Assembly: GCF_001870785.1 (NCBI RefSeq) | Contig: NZ_MOLV01000001.1 | Span: 186,001-250,000, forward strand | DNA length: 64,000 bases | Direction of reading: 5' to 3' | From: Exiguobacterium sp. KRL4 | GTDB lineage: Bacteria; Bacillota; Bacilli; Exiguobacteriales; Exiguobacteriaceae | Shown here: positions 1 through 8,322 of the stretch, one piece after another | How the letters are laid out: each line of letters opens with the position of its first letter | Position numbering within the stretch: the first letter of the stretch is position 1 | Program-made: the position numbers and the translations under genes | Notes under the pieces: model-generated | Seen by the model: only the letters and a program-made list of their open reading frames with translations | The model's database searches: none | What the model was told of the DNA's origin: nothing

Positions 1-305
1 CATTATTAAAAGAAGCGTTCGAAACGTTACTTGATATGACGGAGACGGCAATCGTCGCCTATCGAGATGGCGATATCGAAAAAGCAAAAGCTCTATCGGA
101 ACTCGATAACATCATCGATGAGACGACGTATAAAGCATTGCGTCAATACATGCGTCACATGTCGTTACAACCAATCGTCGTCGATGAAATCATGCAGTTT
201 ACGAATATTTGCCGATACATCGAACGGATGGGTGATCATTTGACGAACGTCGGTGAACATCTCATTTATCTGGAAAAAGGAAAACACTATGATTTAAACA
301 ACTAA
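1..305 (+). CDS. phoU: Phosphate-transport regulatory protein PhoU, C-terminal part (5' end outside window)
   Basis: The frame is open from the window edge (in frame from base 3) to TAA at 303-305. About 100 residues remain. The tail has the helical character of the second PhoU repeat, with an NICRYIERMGDHLTNVGE motif whose E/D/H residues form the metal-binding cluster in the family. PhoU is a cytoplasmic peripheral protein that links the Pst phosphate transporter to the PhoR-PhoP signalling pair and lowers phosphate uptake when phosphate is plentiful. The pst genes would be expected just upstream, outside the window. A strong terminator follows directly, so this closes its operon. Confidence 0.9.
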   Translation, partial: LLKEAFETLLDMTETAIVAYRDGDIEKAKALSELDNIIDETTYKALRQYMRHMSLQPIVVDEIMQFTNICRYIERMGDHLTNVGEHLIYLEKGKHYDLNN

Positions 306-309
306 TTGC

Positions 310-346
310 AGTAGGCTAGAGGGAGATCCTCTGCCTACTTTTTTTT
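310..346 (+). terminator. Rho-independent terminator after phoU
   Basis: The stem pairs AGTAGGC with GCCTACT and has a second inner stem (AGAGG/CCTCT). It is followed by eight T residues and lies six bases after the phoU stop. Confidence 0.92.
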
Positions 347-414
347 TGAAAAGGATTTTGAAACAAGTTTGTAGAATAAGAAAGAAGTGAATAAAGAGAA
401 AGAGGTGATAGGTA

Positions 415-1152
415 ATGCTTGAAAAAATTATAAAATTAAAAGAACAGGGACTTACGATTAAACAAATCGCGGAACAAGTAGAATCGACGGAAGGTAAAGT
501 CAAATATGCGTGGAGCAAATACCGGAAGTCGTTAACAGAAAACAAAACAGCACCAACGGAAACTGCTACGGCTACTAAACCAAAAAAGAAGAAGGCAGGG
601 GTAACCGTGAGCACTCCGAAACAACATGAAATCGTGCCTGCACTGACAGCAATTCCTTCATTGGAACGAGATGCTTTTGGGATGGCGACACATTATGAAG
701 ATGATATCATGCACGCGATCGTTCAATCGCCGACAGCGGTCTATGTTTACTGGGAGCTATCTGAATTATCACGAAAAATGCTTGAGACACACTATCATGC
801 TTCTTTTGATTCGTTCCGCAAAGAGATGCGCATCATTGATGTGACGTTACGGAATTATGAAAAAGGTGAAGCGAACCGTGCCTATCAATTCGAATTACCA
901 GAAATGACGAATACATGGTTTGTCCGTCCGTTGATGCCGAACACTACATACATCATCGAATGGGGCATTCAGACGATCGATGGAGATTTCTTACCGGTCT
1001 TACGTTCGAAACCGGTTGAGACACCGCGTGATGAACCTGTCACAGAGGGACGTTTTGCAGAAGTCGTCGCACGTTGGCAGTCTGGTGAAGTAGAACAACC
1101 AGAGTGGGTGGAAGTCTTACGTCCATACTCTTACTTTGATCGAGTCCGTTAA
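415..1152 (+). CDS. DUF4912 domain protein with N-terminal helix-turn-helix
   Basis: The product is 245 residues and starts at an ATG with AGAGGTGAT seven bases upstream. Residues 1-40 look like a resolvase-type helix-turn-helix (GLTIKQIAEQVESTEGKVK). A Lys/Thr/Ala-rich linker follows (about 42-70), and then a DUF4912 domain (about 85-245) with the typical VYVYWELSE opening. DUF4912 proteins are usually encoded next to glycan enzymes, and here the next gene, 39 bases on, is a GH57 enzyme, so the two probably form one transcript. The molecular function of DUF4912 is not established. A carbohydrate-binding or regulatory role is inferred from context only. Confidence 0.75.
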   Translation: MLEKIIKLKEQGLTIKQIAEQVESTEGKVKYAWSKYRKSLTENKTAPTETATATKPKKKKAGVTVSTPKQHEIVPALTAIPSLERDAFGMATHYEDDIMHAIVQSPTAVYVYWELSELSRKMLETHYHASFDSFRKEMRIIDVTLRNYEKGEANRAYQFELPEMTNTWFVRPLMPNTTYIIEWGIQTIDGDFLPVLRSKPVETPRDEPVTEGRFAEVVARWQSGEVEQPEWVEVLRPYSYFDRVR

Positions 1153-1191
1153 GTAAAACAGATAGAAAGCACAAGGAGAGGAAGAACAGAC

Positions 1192-3375
1192 ATGCGCAAA
1201 GGTTATTTTTCATTAGTTCTACACGCCCATTTACCATACATCCGACATCAGGAAGCCCATCGGCTCGAAGAACGCTGGATGTATGAAGCGATTTCAGAAA
1301 CGTACATTCCATTGTTATGGGAAATTAATCGATTGGAACGTCCACTCGGCTGGACGATCAGTATCTCGCCACCTGTCATCGAGATGTTGGCGGATTCATT
1401 GATTCAAAGTCGTTACGTCGAACACCTAGAAGATACGTTACGTTTAATCGAGCAGGAGCTCCAACGTGATTTAATGAAAGAAGAGCGTGATGCACTTTTA
1501 TTCTATAGAGAACGGTATCATGATTTAAAAGTGACATTTGAACATTGGGGACGCGATTTGAATGGTGCGTTCCGCCACTATAAAGAACAAGGTTATCTGG
1601 AATTGATGACGTGTACCGCAACACACGGATTCAGTCCACACATGTTGTCGGAACAAGCAGCTCGGTCTGAGATCCAAACCGGACTAAACTGTTTCGAACG
1701 CCACTACGGCTATCGTCCGACAGGTCTTTGGATGCCGGAATGTGCCTATACACCAGGACTTGATAAAATCATGTACGAAGAAGGGATCCGGTATACGTTT
1801 GTCGATGAACACTCGATTCTCAATGCAGATCCTTCTCCAAAACACGGAATCGGGGCACCAGTCTATTCACCACACGGTGTCGCTTTATTCCCGCGCGATC
1901 AAATCATCTCAGGTCGCATCTGGAGTTCTGTCATCGGTTATCCTGGGCATCCGGATTACCGTGAATTTTACCGCGATCTCGCGTACGACCGGGAATGGGA
2001 TCAAATCGCTGAATTCATGCATCCGGAAGGACTTCGGTATGATACCGGCTTAAAACTTCACCGGGTGACGGGAGAGTCGGATCAAAAAGAATATTATGTC
2101 CGTGACTGGGCCTGGAAACGAACAGATGTCCATGCGACTGATTTTGCAGAAGCACTTGCGAATCATTTGGATGAGCAGAGTGGACAAGATTTCCCACCCT
2201 TTATCGTCACAGCACCGTTTGATGCGGAATTGTTCGGACATTGGTGGTTTGAAGGTCCTGACTTCCTCGGTAAAACGATGGAACGGTTCGAAGACTATGG
2301 GATTGAATCGATTTCTCCAACAACCTTCCTCGAACGCCATTTCCAAGATATCGAGACGGTTCATGTCGCGATGGGAACATGGGGACGAAAAGGATATGCA
2401 GACGTCTGGATCAACGAACGAAATGATTGGATGATTCGTCATTTACATCAACTTGAAAAACGATTAGCGGGAGTTGTCGCACGTAATCGTCATCAAGATG
2501 AGTTGACCGTCAAAGCGAAACGTCAATTGATTCGCGAATATCTTCTTGCCGTCTCAAGTGACTGGCCATTTATTTTAGATGGACAGACAACTGCTCAATA
2601 CGCAGCCAATCGGTTCCGTGAACACATCAAGCGGTTTGAAGAAACAGAACGCCGTCTAGATGCGAATGAATTGACGATAGAGTGGCTGGAAGCGCGTTAT
2701 GCAGACTACCCGTTCCTCGCAGATACGGATATCGACCCAGATGTCTTCTTGACACCACATGACTATTACGTCGCTGTAAAACGGGACGCGTCTTGGAACA
2801 CGAATGCGGTTCTGCTTTTGACGACTCAGTATGATGATCCGAATCGTCCGATTGCTGAATTTGCGAAACGATTAGCGGCTGCAGGTGAAAACGTTTATGT
2901 CATCACGTCAGGCTCCTTGGATTACCAGCTTCAAGATGGTGTCCATGTCTACCACGTCGAAGTCAACGGATTGCCACTCATTCAGACGTATAATCAATTG
3001 GCAGGCTTGAACCTCGCTGTCTTACGACAGGCACAAGCGCTCAATAAGATCGTAGAGTTCCGTCTTGTCCATAATTTTAATATGGAGACAGCTTCCGCTG
3101 CGCAATCATTCGCTGAAATGAATGGTTTACCTCTTGTCAGCAACGTGTATGATTTAGAGAGTGAACGTTCGCAAGCTAGAACAGGTGGTTTGGTCGTTGC
3201 CATCAAACGCCTCGAAGGAGAAGCGTTACGTCATTCAGAAGTCATTTATCTGGAGCGGGAAGAAGCACGAAACGGGATTGAACATGATTATCATGTAGCA
3301 AAAGAACTCCGTAATTTCCAGGTGGACCTTGAAAATCCATACCAGCATGTAACGATTCCGAAAAAGAACGGATGA
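1192..3375 (+). CDS. GH57 family glucan enzyme (branching-enzyme type) with C-terminal GT4-like N-domain
   Basis: The product is 727 residues; its ATG has an AGGAGAGGAAG ribosome site upstream. GH57 conserved regions are visible: HAHLPYIRH at 11-19, GLWMPECAY with the likely nucleophile Glu183, and PFDAELFGHWWFEGP with the likely acid/base Asp344. A helical DUF1957-like segment follows (about 400-510). This organisation is typical of GH57 1,4-alpha-glucan branching enzymes, which build alpha-1,6 branches in glycogen-like polymers. The last 190 or so residues (about 535-727) resemble the N-terminal Rossmann half of a GT4 glycosyltransferase, without the C-terminal nucleotide-sugar-binding half. 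Substrate and activity are inferred from motifs; an amylase or transferase role is possible. Confidence 0.8.
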   Translation: MRKGYFSLVLHAHLPYIRHQEAHRLEERWMYEAISETYIPLLWEINRLERPLGWTISISPPVIEMLADSLIQSRYVEHLEDTLRLIEQELQRDLMKEERDALLFYRERYHDLKVTFEHWGRDLNGAFRHYKEQGYLELMTCTATHGFSPHMLSEQAARSEIQTGLNCFERHYGYRPTGLWMPECAYTPGLDKIMYEEGIRYTFVDEHSILNADPSPKHGIGAPVYSPHGVALFPRDQIISGRIWSSVIGYPGHPDYREFYRDLAYDREWDQIAEFMHPEGLRYDTGLKLHRVTGESDQKEYYVRDWAWKRTDVHATDFAEALANHLDEQSGQDFPPFIVTAPFDAELFGHWWFEGPDFLGKTMERFEDYGIESISPTTFLERHFQDIETVHVAMGTWGRKGYADVWINERNDWMIRHLHQLEKRLAGVVARNRHQDELTVKAKRQLIREYLLAVSSDWPFILDGQTTAQYAANRFREHIKRFEETERRLDANELTIEWLEARYADYPFLADTDIDPDVFLTPHDYYVAVKRDASWNTNAVLLLTTQYDDPNRPIAEFAKRLAAAGENVYVITSGSLDYQLQDGVHVYHVEVNGLPLIQTYNQLAGLNLAVLRQAQALNKIVEFRLVHNFNMETASAAQSFAEMNGLPLVSNVYDLESERSQARTGGLVVAIKRLEGEALRHSEVIYLEREEARNGIEHDYHVAKELRNFQVDLENPYQHVTIPKKNG

Positions 3376-3479
3376 ACAGTTGCAATTCACTTCCTTTCTT
3401 GGTACGATACTTGAGTATGCTTAACCTTATGTAAAGCAAAAACACTTGATACATTGAGAGCTAGATAGGAGGGAATCCC

Positions 3480-3629
3480 ATGCGCGTTAAAATTACTTTG
3501 GCTTGCACTGAAACTGGTGATCGTACTTATATCACTAAGAAGAACAAGCGTAACAACCCAGAGCGTCTTGAGTTGAAGAAATACAACCCACGTCTCCGTA
3601 AGCACACACTTCACCGTGAAGTAAAATAA
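3480..3629 (+). CDS. rpmG: 50S ribosomal protein L33, zinc-independent (C-minus) form
   Basis: The product has 49 residues and starts at an ATG eight bases after TAGGAGGG. It begins [15 protein letters not shown] and ends KHTLHREVK, very like B. subtilis RpmGA. Only one cysteine is present, so the two CxxC zinc-binding pairs of the C-plus paralogue are missing and this is the zinc-independent form. It is a structural protein of the large ribosomal subunit. A strong terminator lies just downstream. Too short for automatic long-frame lists but clearly real. Confidence 0.95.
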   Translation: MRVKITLACTETGDRTYITKKNKRNNPERLELKKYNPRLRKHTLHREVK

Positions 3630-3638
3630 TTGAGATGG

Positions 3639-3667
3639 AAGCCATCACCTTGTGTGATGGCTTTTTT
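3639..3667 (+). terminator. Terminator after rpmG
   Basis: A perfect 10-bp stem (AAGCCATCAC / GTGATGGCTT) with a 5-base loop runs into a T tract, ten bases after the rpmG stop. Confidence 0.93.
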
Positions 3668-3691
3668 GTTGAATGAGGGGGAGCAGAACAG

Positions 3692-4240
3692 ATGGATAAA
3701 CAGGAGTTACGCCAATTCATTGCCCGTCAACTGGATACATTAGAGAATCGTAGACACCGGGAACAACAGATTTATGACCAACTGTTTACGTTGCCGGAAT
3801 GGCATGCCGCGCAATCGGTGGCAATCACATTATCTTTTCGAAATGAGTGTGCGACAGAGGCAATCATCTTAAAAGCATGGGAGCTCGGAAAACACGTTGT
3901 CATTCCGAAAGTCGTCGAACGACAAATGCGATTTTTTGACTACACGCCAACTAGTCGTTTAGTCAAAAATAAGATGGGCATCCGTGAACCGGATGAAACG
4001 GCTGTCGAACGGACGCTGGATACGATAGATCTCTGTATCGTCCCGGGACGCGTCTTCATGCGAAATGGATTTCGGATCGGATGGGGCGGTGGATTTTATG
4101 ACCGGGCCTTAGCGAGTTATCCAGGAAATACCCTATCGGTTGCATTTGAGAAACAATTTGTTTCGATGTTTGATATCGAACGATTTGATCAACCGGTCGA
4201 TCAAATCATTACGGAATCTGAGGTCATCCGATGCCGTTGA
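3692..4240 (+). CDS. yqgN: 5-formyltetrahydrofolate cyclo-ligase (MTHFS)
   Basis: The product is 182 residues and starts at an ATG preceded by GAGGGGGAG. The enzyme uses ATP to convert 5-formyl-THF to 5,10-methenyl-THF, returning storage folate to the one-carbon pool. The family signature VPGRVFMRNGFRIGWGGGFYDR is recognisable near residues 113-135, with the glycine-rich GWGGGFYDR phosphate-binding stretch, and an N-terminal basic R/K region is present. Its position after rpmG is the same as yqgN in B. subtilis. It overlaps the next gene by 10 bases, so translation is probably coupled. Confidence 0.92.
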   Translation: MDKQELRQFIARQLDTLENRRHREQQIYDQLFTLPEWHAAQSVAITLSFRNECATEAIILKAWELGKHVVIPKVVERQMRFFDYTPTSRLVKNKMGIREPDETAVERTLDTIDLCIVPGRVFMRNGFRIGWGGGFYDRALASYPGNTLSVAFEKQFVSMFDIERFDQPVDQIITESEVIRCR

Positions 4241-5010
4241 TCTATGGAATCCTATTTTGTTTGATACTCGGTTATCTCGGTTACCGGCTGCATTTATTGA
4301 CGATCACCGGTGCCATCTGGACAATTGTTGTCGGTACGCTCGTCATTTACGGATTGGGCTATAGTGGGTTAATCGTATTGATGCTGTTTTTTGGAAGTTC
4401 TAGCCTCTTATCAAAACTTGGAAAACGAAGAAAACGTTCCGTCAATCAGATTGTCGAAAAAGATGGAGCACGCGATGGGTGGCAAGTATTAGCAAATGGT
4501 GGGGTGGCTTCACTTGCTGCCGTCGGGATTATTGTTACCGATCATGCTAGTTTTTTATTGTTGTTCCTGATTGTATTAGCAGCTTCGAACGCGGATACGT
4601 GGGCGTCTGAGATCGGACCATTGTCCCAAAAAGAGCCGTTTTTACTCAGTGGACGGCGTGTCCCTGCTGGAACAAGTGGCGCGATTTCAATGCTTGGAAC
4701 GTCAGCGACTGTGATTGGGTCCTTGTTCATCGCGACGGCGGGCGACGTATTGTTTGATTTGACGACGGCAGAATGGTTATTGGTGACAGTTGCTGGTGTC
4801 TTAGGCAGTCTTTTCGATACGCTTTTTGGTGGGACGATCCAGCGGAAGTTCCGGTGCGCAGTTTGCGGTAAAGAAACTGAAAAGCGGATCCATCATGAAA
4901 AGCCGACGTTGTATGTCACGGGATGGAAGTGGCTTGGGAACGACGGCGTGAATTTTTTATCAAGCGCACTCGCTGGAGTGATTGGTTTTATTGTCTACCG
5001 AATGTGGTAA
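4231..5010 (+). CDS. DUF92 family membrane protein (VTE6/phytyl-phosphate kinase-like)
   Basis: The product is 259 residues with about six hydrophobic membrane segments. It carries the DUF92 hallmark SNADTWASEIG around residue 128 and a late DGVNFLSS motif. The family includes plant VTE6, a CTP-dependent prenyl-phosphate kinase, so a polyprenyl or phytyl phosphate substrate is plausible but unproven in bacteria. A CAVCGKE stretch gives a possible small metal site; its second half is not obvious. The gene overlaps the folate cyclo-ligase gene, occupying the position where B. subtilis has the rhomboid protease gluP. Confidence 0.8.
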   Translation: MPLIYGILFCLILGYLGYRLHLLTITGAIWTIVVGTLVIYGLGYSGLIVLMLFFGSSSLLSKLGKRRKRSVNQIVEKDGARDGWQVLANGGVASLAAVGIIVTDHASFLLLFLIVLAASNADTWASEIGPLSQKEPFLLSGRRVPAGTSGAISMLGTSATVIGSLFIATAGDVLFDLTTAEWLLVTVAGVLGSLFDTLFGGTIQRKFRCAVCGKETEKRIHHEKPTLYVTGWKWLGNDGVNFLSSALAGVIGFIVYRMW

Positions 5011-5081
5011 GTGGAAGTTGTAGATGCAATTTTTCCTTATGTTAGGATATTATTGACACAAATTAGACAAGATGTGACCGT

Positions 5082-5124
5082 TTTCACAACAAACAAATCT
5101 TTGTGAAAGATGTTACAATATAAT
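5082..5124 (+). promoter_or_regulatory. ldh promoter with Rex-like operator
   Basis: TATAAT at 5119-5124 is the likely -10. Immediately upstream, TTGTGAAAGATGTTACAA (5101-5118) matches the known Rex operator pattern TTGTGAA-N4-TTCACAA at all but two conserved positions. A further half-site in inverted orientation (TTTCACAA, 5082-5089) pairs perfectly with TTGTGAAA (5101-5108). Rex represses fermentation genes such as ldh when NAD+ is high, so the placement fits. Binding is inferred. Confidence 0.6.
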
Positions 5125-5176
5125 TGTGAGATAGTTAACAAACTTTTAGATTACCTTAGAAGGGTGGACATATAGG

Positions 5177-6130
5177 ATGGAATTACATGCGAAAGTTACA
5201 CGCGTTGCCTTGATTGGTGCGGGAGCTGTAGGGTCAAGTTTTGCGTATCAGATGTCAACTGCCGGATTATGCGAAGAATTAGTCATCATCGATGTCAATA
5301 AAGCAAAAGCAGAAGGGGAAGCGATGGATTTAAATCATGGAACGCCATTTAGTTCTTCTCCGATGCGCATCTGGGCTGGAGATTATTCTGATTGTAAAGA
5401 TTCTGAAGTGATTGTCATCACGGCTGGAGCGCCACAAAAACCGGGTGAAACCCGGCTGGATCTCGTCGCTAAAAATGCTTTGATCATGAAAGAGATGATG
5501 CGTCAAATCATGGAGTCAGGTTTTGACGGGATCATCGTCGTCGCCTCGAACCCTGTAGATATCATGGCTCACTTAGCATGGAAATATTCCGGTCTTCCTA
5601 AGTCACGTGTCTTTGGTTCTGGAACAGTTCTCGATACAGCACGGTTACGCCAAATGTTAGGGGAGTACTTCCACATCGATTCTCGGAATGCCCATGCCTA
5701 CATTTTAGGGGAACACGGGGATACGGAGTTTGCAGCTTGGAGTAATTCTCGTATTTATGGGAAGACGATCGACGAGTTACTAGCAGAAGACGATCGTTAT
5801 TCCCAGGCTGATCTGGATCAGATTTATATCAATGTCCGTGACGCTGCTTACCATATCATCGAACGTAAAGGAGCGACGTATTACGCAATCGGTCTTGGAC
5901 TTGTTCGAATCGTCCGAGCGATCCTTGGAAATGAGAACTGTTTGTTGACGGTCGGGGCACACGTCGACGGGCAGTATGGAATTTCCGGAATTCATATCGG
6001 GGTACCTGCCGTCATCAATCGTCAAGGAGTCCGCGAGATCATTGAAGTTTCGTTGACAGAAGAAGAACTCAAAAAATTCCATCATTCAGCCGAAGTCTTG
6101 CGGCAAACGATGGAACCCGTTCTTCGATAA
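5177..6130 (+). CDS. ldh: L-lactate dehydrogenase
   Basis: The product is 317 residues and starts at an ATG after AGAAGGGTGGAC. It is a cytoplasmic tetrameric enzyme that reduces pyruvate to L-lactate with NADH. The N-terminal Rossmann motif is [14 protein letters not shown] (about 10-23), followed by the cofactor Asp of [17 protein letters not shown] carries the substrate Arg, and LGEHGDTEF contains the catalytic His. The preceding intergenic region has a Rex-like site, consistent with redox control. A terminator follows. The gene is not at this position in B. subtilis, so this is a local rearrangement. Confidence 0.96.
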   Translation: MELHAKVTRVALIGAGAVGSSFAYQMSTAGLCEELVIIDVNKAKAEGEAMDLNHGTPFSSSPMRIWAGDYSDCKDSEVIVITAGAPQKPGETRLDLVAKNALIMKEMMRQIMESGFDGIIVVASNPVDIMAHLAWKYSGLPKSRVFGSGTVLDTARLRQMLGEYFHIDSRNAHAYILGEHGDTEFAAWSNSRIYGKTIDELLAEDDRYSQADLDQIYINVRDAAYHIIERKGATYYAIGLGLVRIVRAILGNENCLLTVGAHVDGQYGISGIHIGVPAVINRQGVREIIEVSLTEEELKKFHHSAEVLRQTMEPVLR

Positions 6131-6155
6131 GCGTTATGAGTTCTCTATATAGCCT

Positions 6156-6197
6156 GCCGTTCCTTTCTATCAAGTCAGAAGGAAACGGCTTTTTTTG
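6156..6197 (+). terminator. Terminator after ldh
   Basis: GCCGTTCC pairs with GGAAACGGC (one bulge), followed by seven T residues. It lies 26 bases after the ldh stop. Confidence 0.85.
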
Positions 6198-6318
6198 CTT
6201 CGAAGATTGTCGATCAAACGAGGTTTTATTTTACTAGAAAAAGGTTATGTAAGGGATAGAAGAGTTTTTCGTGTCATTAAACTTGAGAAGAAAACGTATA
6301 AAGGGGAGAACGACGGTC

Positions 6319-6828
6319 ATGTATACATTTCGGAAGTTAACGAAAGAAGATGCAGAACAGTATTGGAGTCTTCGACTTGAAGGATTAAAAAATCATCCGG
6401 ACGCATTTGGTCATTCGTTTGACGATGAACAACAAACACCGATTAAAGATGTTCAAGAAGGTCTTGAAGGTGATCCAGAATCGGATGAGATTTGGCTTGG
6501 AATGTTTGATGGTGAAAAATTGTTTGGATTCGGTCAAGTCAAACCGTATGAATTGTCACGCGAGTCGCACAAGGCGATGATTTCGGGTGTTTATGTCTCT
6601 CCTGATTATCGTGGCGGAACAGGACGAGCTTTGATGGAAGCCTTGATTGAAGAAGCCAAACAGATTCCGGACGTCGAACAAGTCATCTTAGCTGTTTTGT
6701 CTGGAAACGAGGCCGCACAAAGTTTATATGAATCGCTTGGTTTTGAAGTATATGGGGAAGATCCGGATTCCGTTAAGTTAGAAGATGGCACGTACCGAGA
6801 TGATATCTGGATGAAAAAATACGTCTAA
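6319..6828 (+). CDS. GNAT family N-acetyltransferase
   Basis: The product is 169 residues from the ATG at 6319, which has AAGGGGAGA nine bases upstream; this is preferred to a GTG 48 bases earlier. The GNAT fold is recognisable: a YTFRKLTKEDAEQ opening, a central VYVSPDYRGGTGRALMEAL acetyl-CoA pyrophosphate loop (motif A), and SGNEAAQSLYESLGFEVYG (motif B). It would transfer an acetyl group from acetyl-CoA to an amine, but the acceptor cannot be read from sequence. The gene stands alone between two terminator-like hairpins. Confidence 0.88.
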   Translation: MYTFRKLTKEDAEQYWSLRLEGLKNHPDAFGHSFDDEQQTPIKDVQEGLEGDPESDEIWLGMFDGEKLFGFGQVKPYELSRESHKAMISGVYVSPDYRGGTGRALMEALIEEAKQIPDVEQVILAVLSGNEAAQSLYESLGFEVYGEDPDSVKLEDGTYRDDIWMKKYV

Positions 6829-6868
6829 GTTGTTTTGAATCTCGTCGTGACGAGATCCAAGTACGATT

Positions 6869-6916
6869 CATGAAAAGTCGTAGTGTCAACTCACATTGAT
6901 ACTACGACTTTTCATG
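6869..6916. terminator. 16-bp perfect inverted repeat, probable bidirectional terminator
   Basis: CATGAAAAGTCGTAGT at 6869-6884 is exactly reverse-complementary to 6901-6916, with a 16-base loop. The A4 and T4 runs sit inside the stem and could act as the U tract in either direction. It lies 40 bases after the acetyltransferase gene. Confidence 0.6.
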
Positions 6917-7019
6917 TTGGAGGAGTCATTGACGAATCCGTTGAATGTGTACCCGCATGTCCCAACTTTTGTTATCATGAAGAAGGAGAACACATTCGAC
7001 ATCAAAGGGAGTGAAGTAT

Positions 7020-8057
7020 ATGCAGGAAGTTGTTCAAACGATTCGTGACTTAGTGGAGATTCCGAGTCCGACGGGGTTTACGGTCCAAGCACTTACATAT
7101 GTAGAAAATCGATTTAAAGAAGAAGAAATTTCCTATACAAAACTCGAAAAAGGTGCGTTGCTTGCCATGTTACCTGGCAAGTCACCCCGTATTCGTCTAC
7201 TGACAGCCCATGTGGACACGTTAGGTGCGATGGTGAAGGAAATCCTGCCAACGGGACGTCTTAGCTTATCGCAACTCGGAGGGTACGCTTGGACGGCGAT
7301 TGAAGGCGAAAACTGCTTAGTCCACAAGATGGATGGCCAAACGATTTCTGGAACGATTTTATTCCATCATTCGAGTGTGCATACGTCTCGTGTCACGAAT
7401 ACAGAAGAACGGAGTGCAGAAAATATCGAAGTCCGACTCGACATCCGGTCGACGACGGCTGAAGAAACACGGGTTGCTGGGATTGAGGTTGGTGATATCG
7501 TGACCTTTGATCCACGCTTCGTCCACACGCAGACGGGATTTGTAAAATCACGTCACCTTGATGATAAGGCGTCGGTTGCGTTATTACTGGAGCTCGTCAA
7601 GAAATGGAAATCCATCGACCTGCCTCATCCTGTCCATATTTTAATCTCGAACTACGAAGAGGTTGGTTTTGGAGGGAACGCCGGTTTTTCGAAGGATGTC
7701 GCAGAATATATCGCTGTCGATATGGGGGCACTCGGGGAAGGGCAACATTCGGATGAATATACAGTCTCGATCTGTGCGAAGGATGGTTCAGGTCCATACG
7801 ATCTTGCATTACGTCACCAGTTTACGCGTCTCGCACAACAACAGGCGATTCCGTATAAAGTCGATATCTATCCGTACTATAGTTCAGATGCGTCGGCTGC
7901 CGTCCATGCCGGTCATGATGTTCGCCACGGATTACTTGGTCCCGGTATTGAATCCAGTCATTCGTACGAGCGAACACATGAAACATCGCTTCAAGCCACC
8001 TATGATTTACTTGACGCATTCGTGAAGGAGCCGATGAACGATGAAAACACTTTATGA
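7020..8057 (+). CDS. M42 family metallopeptidase (glutamyl aminopeptidase/endoglucanase type)
   Basis: The product is 345 residues from the ATG at 7020, chosen because AAAGGGAGTGA lies at the right distance; a GTG nine bases earlier overlaps that ribosome site. Two-metal ligand motifs are in order: TAHVDTLGAM (His/Asp), RHLDDKASVA (bridging Asp), SNYEEVGFGG (Glu-Glu catalytic and metal), VDMGA (Asp) and a late ESSHSYERTH (His). M42 enzymes are cytosolic tetrahedral aminopeptidases that trim peptides. Its end overlaps the yqgQ gene by 17 bases, so the two are likely co-expressed. Confidence 0.88.
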   Translation: MQEVVQTIRDLVEIPSPTGFTVQALTYVENRFKEEEISYTKLEKGALLAMLPGKSPRIRLLTAHVDTLGAMVKEILPTGRLSLSQLGGYAWTAIEGENCLVHKMDGQTISGTILFHHSSVHTSRVTNTEERSAENIEVRLDIRSTTAEETRVAGIEVGDIVTFDPRFVHTQTGFVKSRHLDDKASVALLLELVKKWKSIDLPHPVHILISNYEEVGFGGNAGFSKDVAEYIAVDMGALGEGQHSDEYTVSICAKDGSGPYDLALRHQFTRLAQQQAIPYKVDIYPYYSSDASAAVHAGHDVRHGLLGPGIESSHSYERTHETSLQATYDLLDAFVKEPMNDENTL

Positions 8058-8238
8058 TGTCCAACAGTTACTCAAATCCTATGGGACGATTGTATATCTT
8101 GGGGACCGAGAATCGGATATCGCGATGATGATGCTGGAACTCGATGAACTTGATCAAGCAGGTGTACTTGAGAAAAAACAGTATGATTCGGCAAAAATTA
8201 TTTTGGCATATGAATTACAACAATCAAGAAAAGGTTGA
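8041..8238 (+). CDS. yqgQ: YqgQ family small protein (DUF910)
   Basis: The product has 65 residues and matches the YqgQ family: MKTLYDVQQLLKSYGTIVYLGDRESDIAMM with a C-terminal acidic and helical LDELDQAG stretch. It is a predicted small helical cytoplasmic protein and its function is unknown, although structures suggest nucleic-acid binding. It overlaps the M42 peptidase gene and precedes glucokinase, as in B. subtilis. Confidence 0.9.
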   Translation: MKTLYDVQQLLKSYGTIVYLGDRESDIAMMMLELDELDQAGVLEKKQYDSAKIILAYELQQSRKG

Positions 8239-8255
8239 AAATTTTGTGCAACCCT

Positions 8256-8283
8256 TTGCACTATCTGACGAATCAGCTAAAAT
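8256..8283 (+). promoter_or_regulatory. Probable sigma-A promoter for glcK
   Basis: TTGCAC (8256-8261) and TAAAAT (8278-8283) are separated by 16 bases, 39 bases before the chosen glcK start. Confidence 0.6.
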
Positions 8284-8322
8284 AAGGGGAGCGAAATTTT
8301 TTATCATAAGGGAGCAATGACG

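Noticed and set aside
2884-2900. Catabolite-response-like TGAAAACGTTTATG
   Set aside because: It lies deep in the GH57 coding region and deviates from the palindromic consensus.
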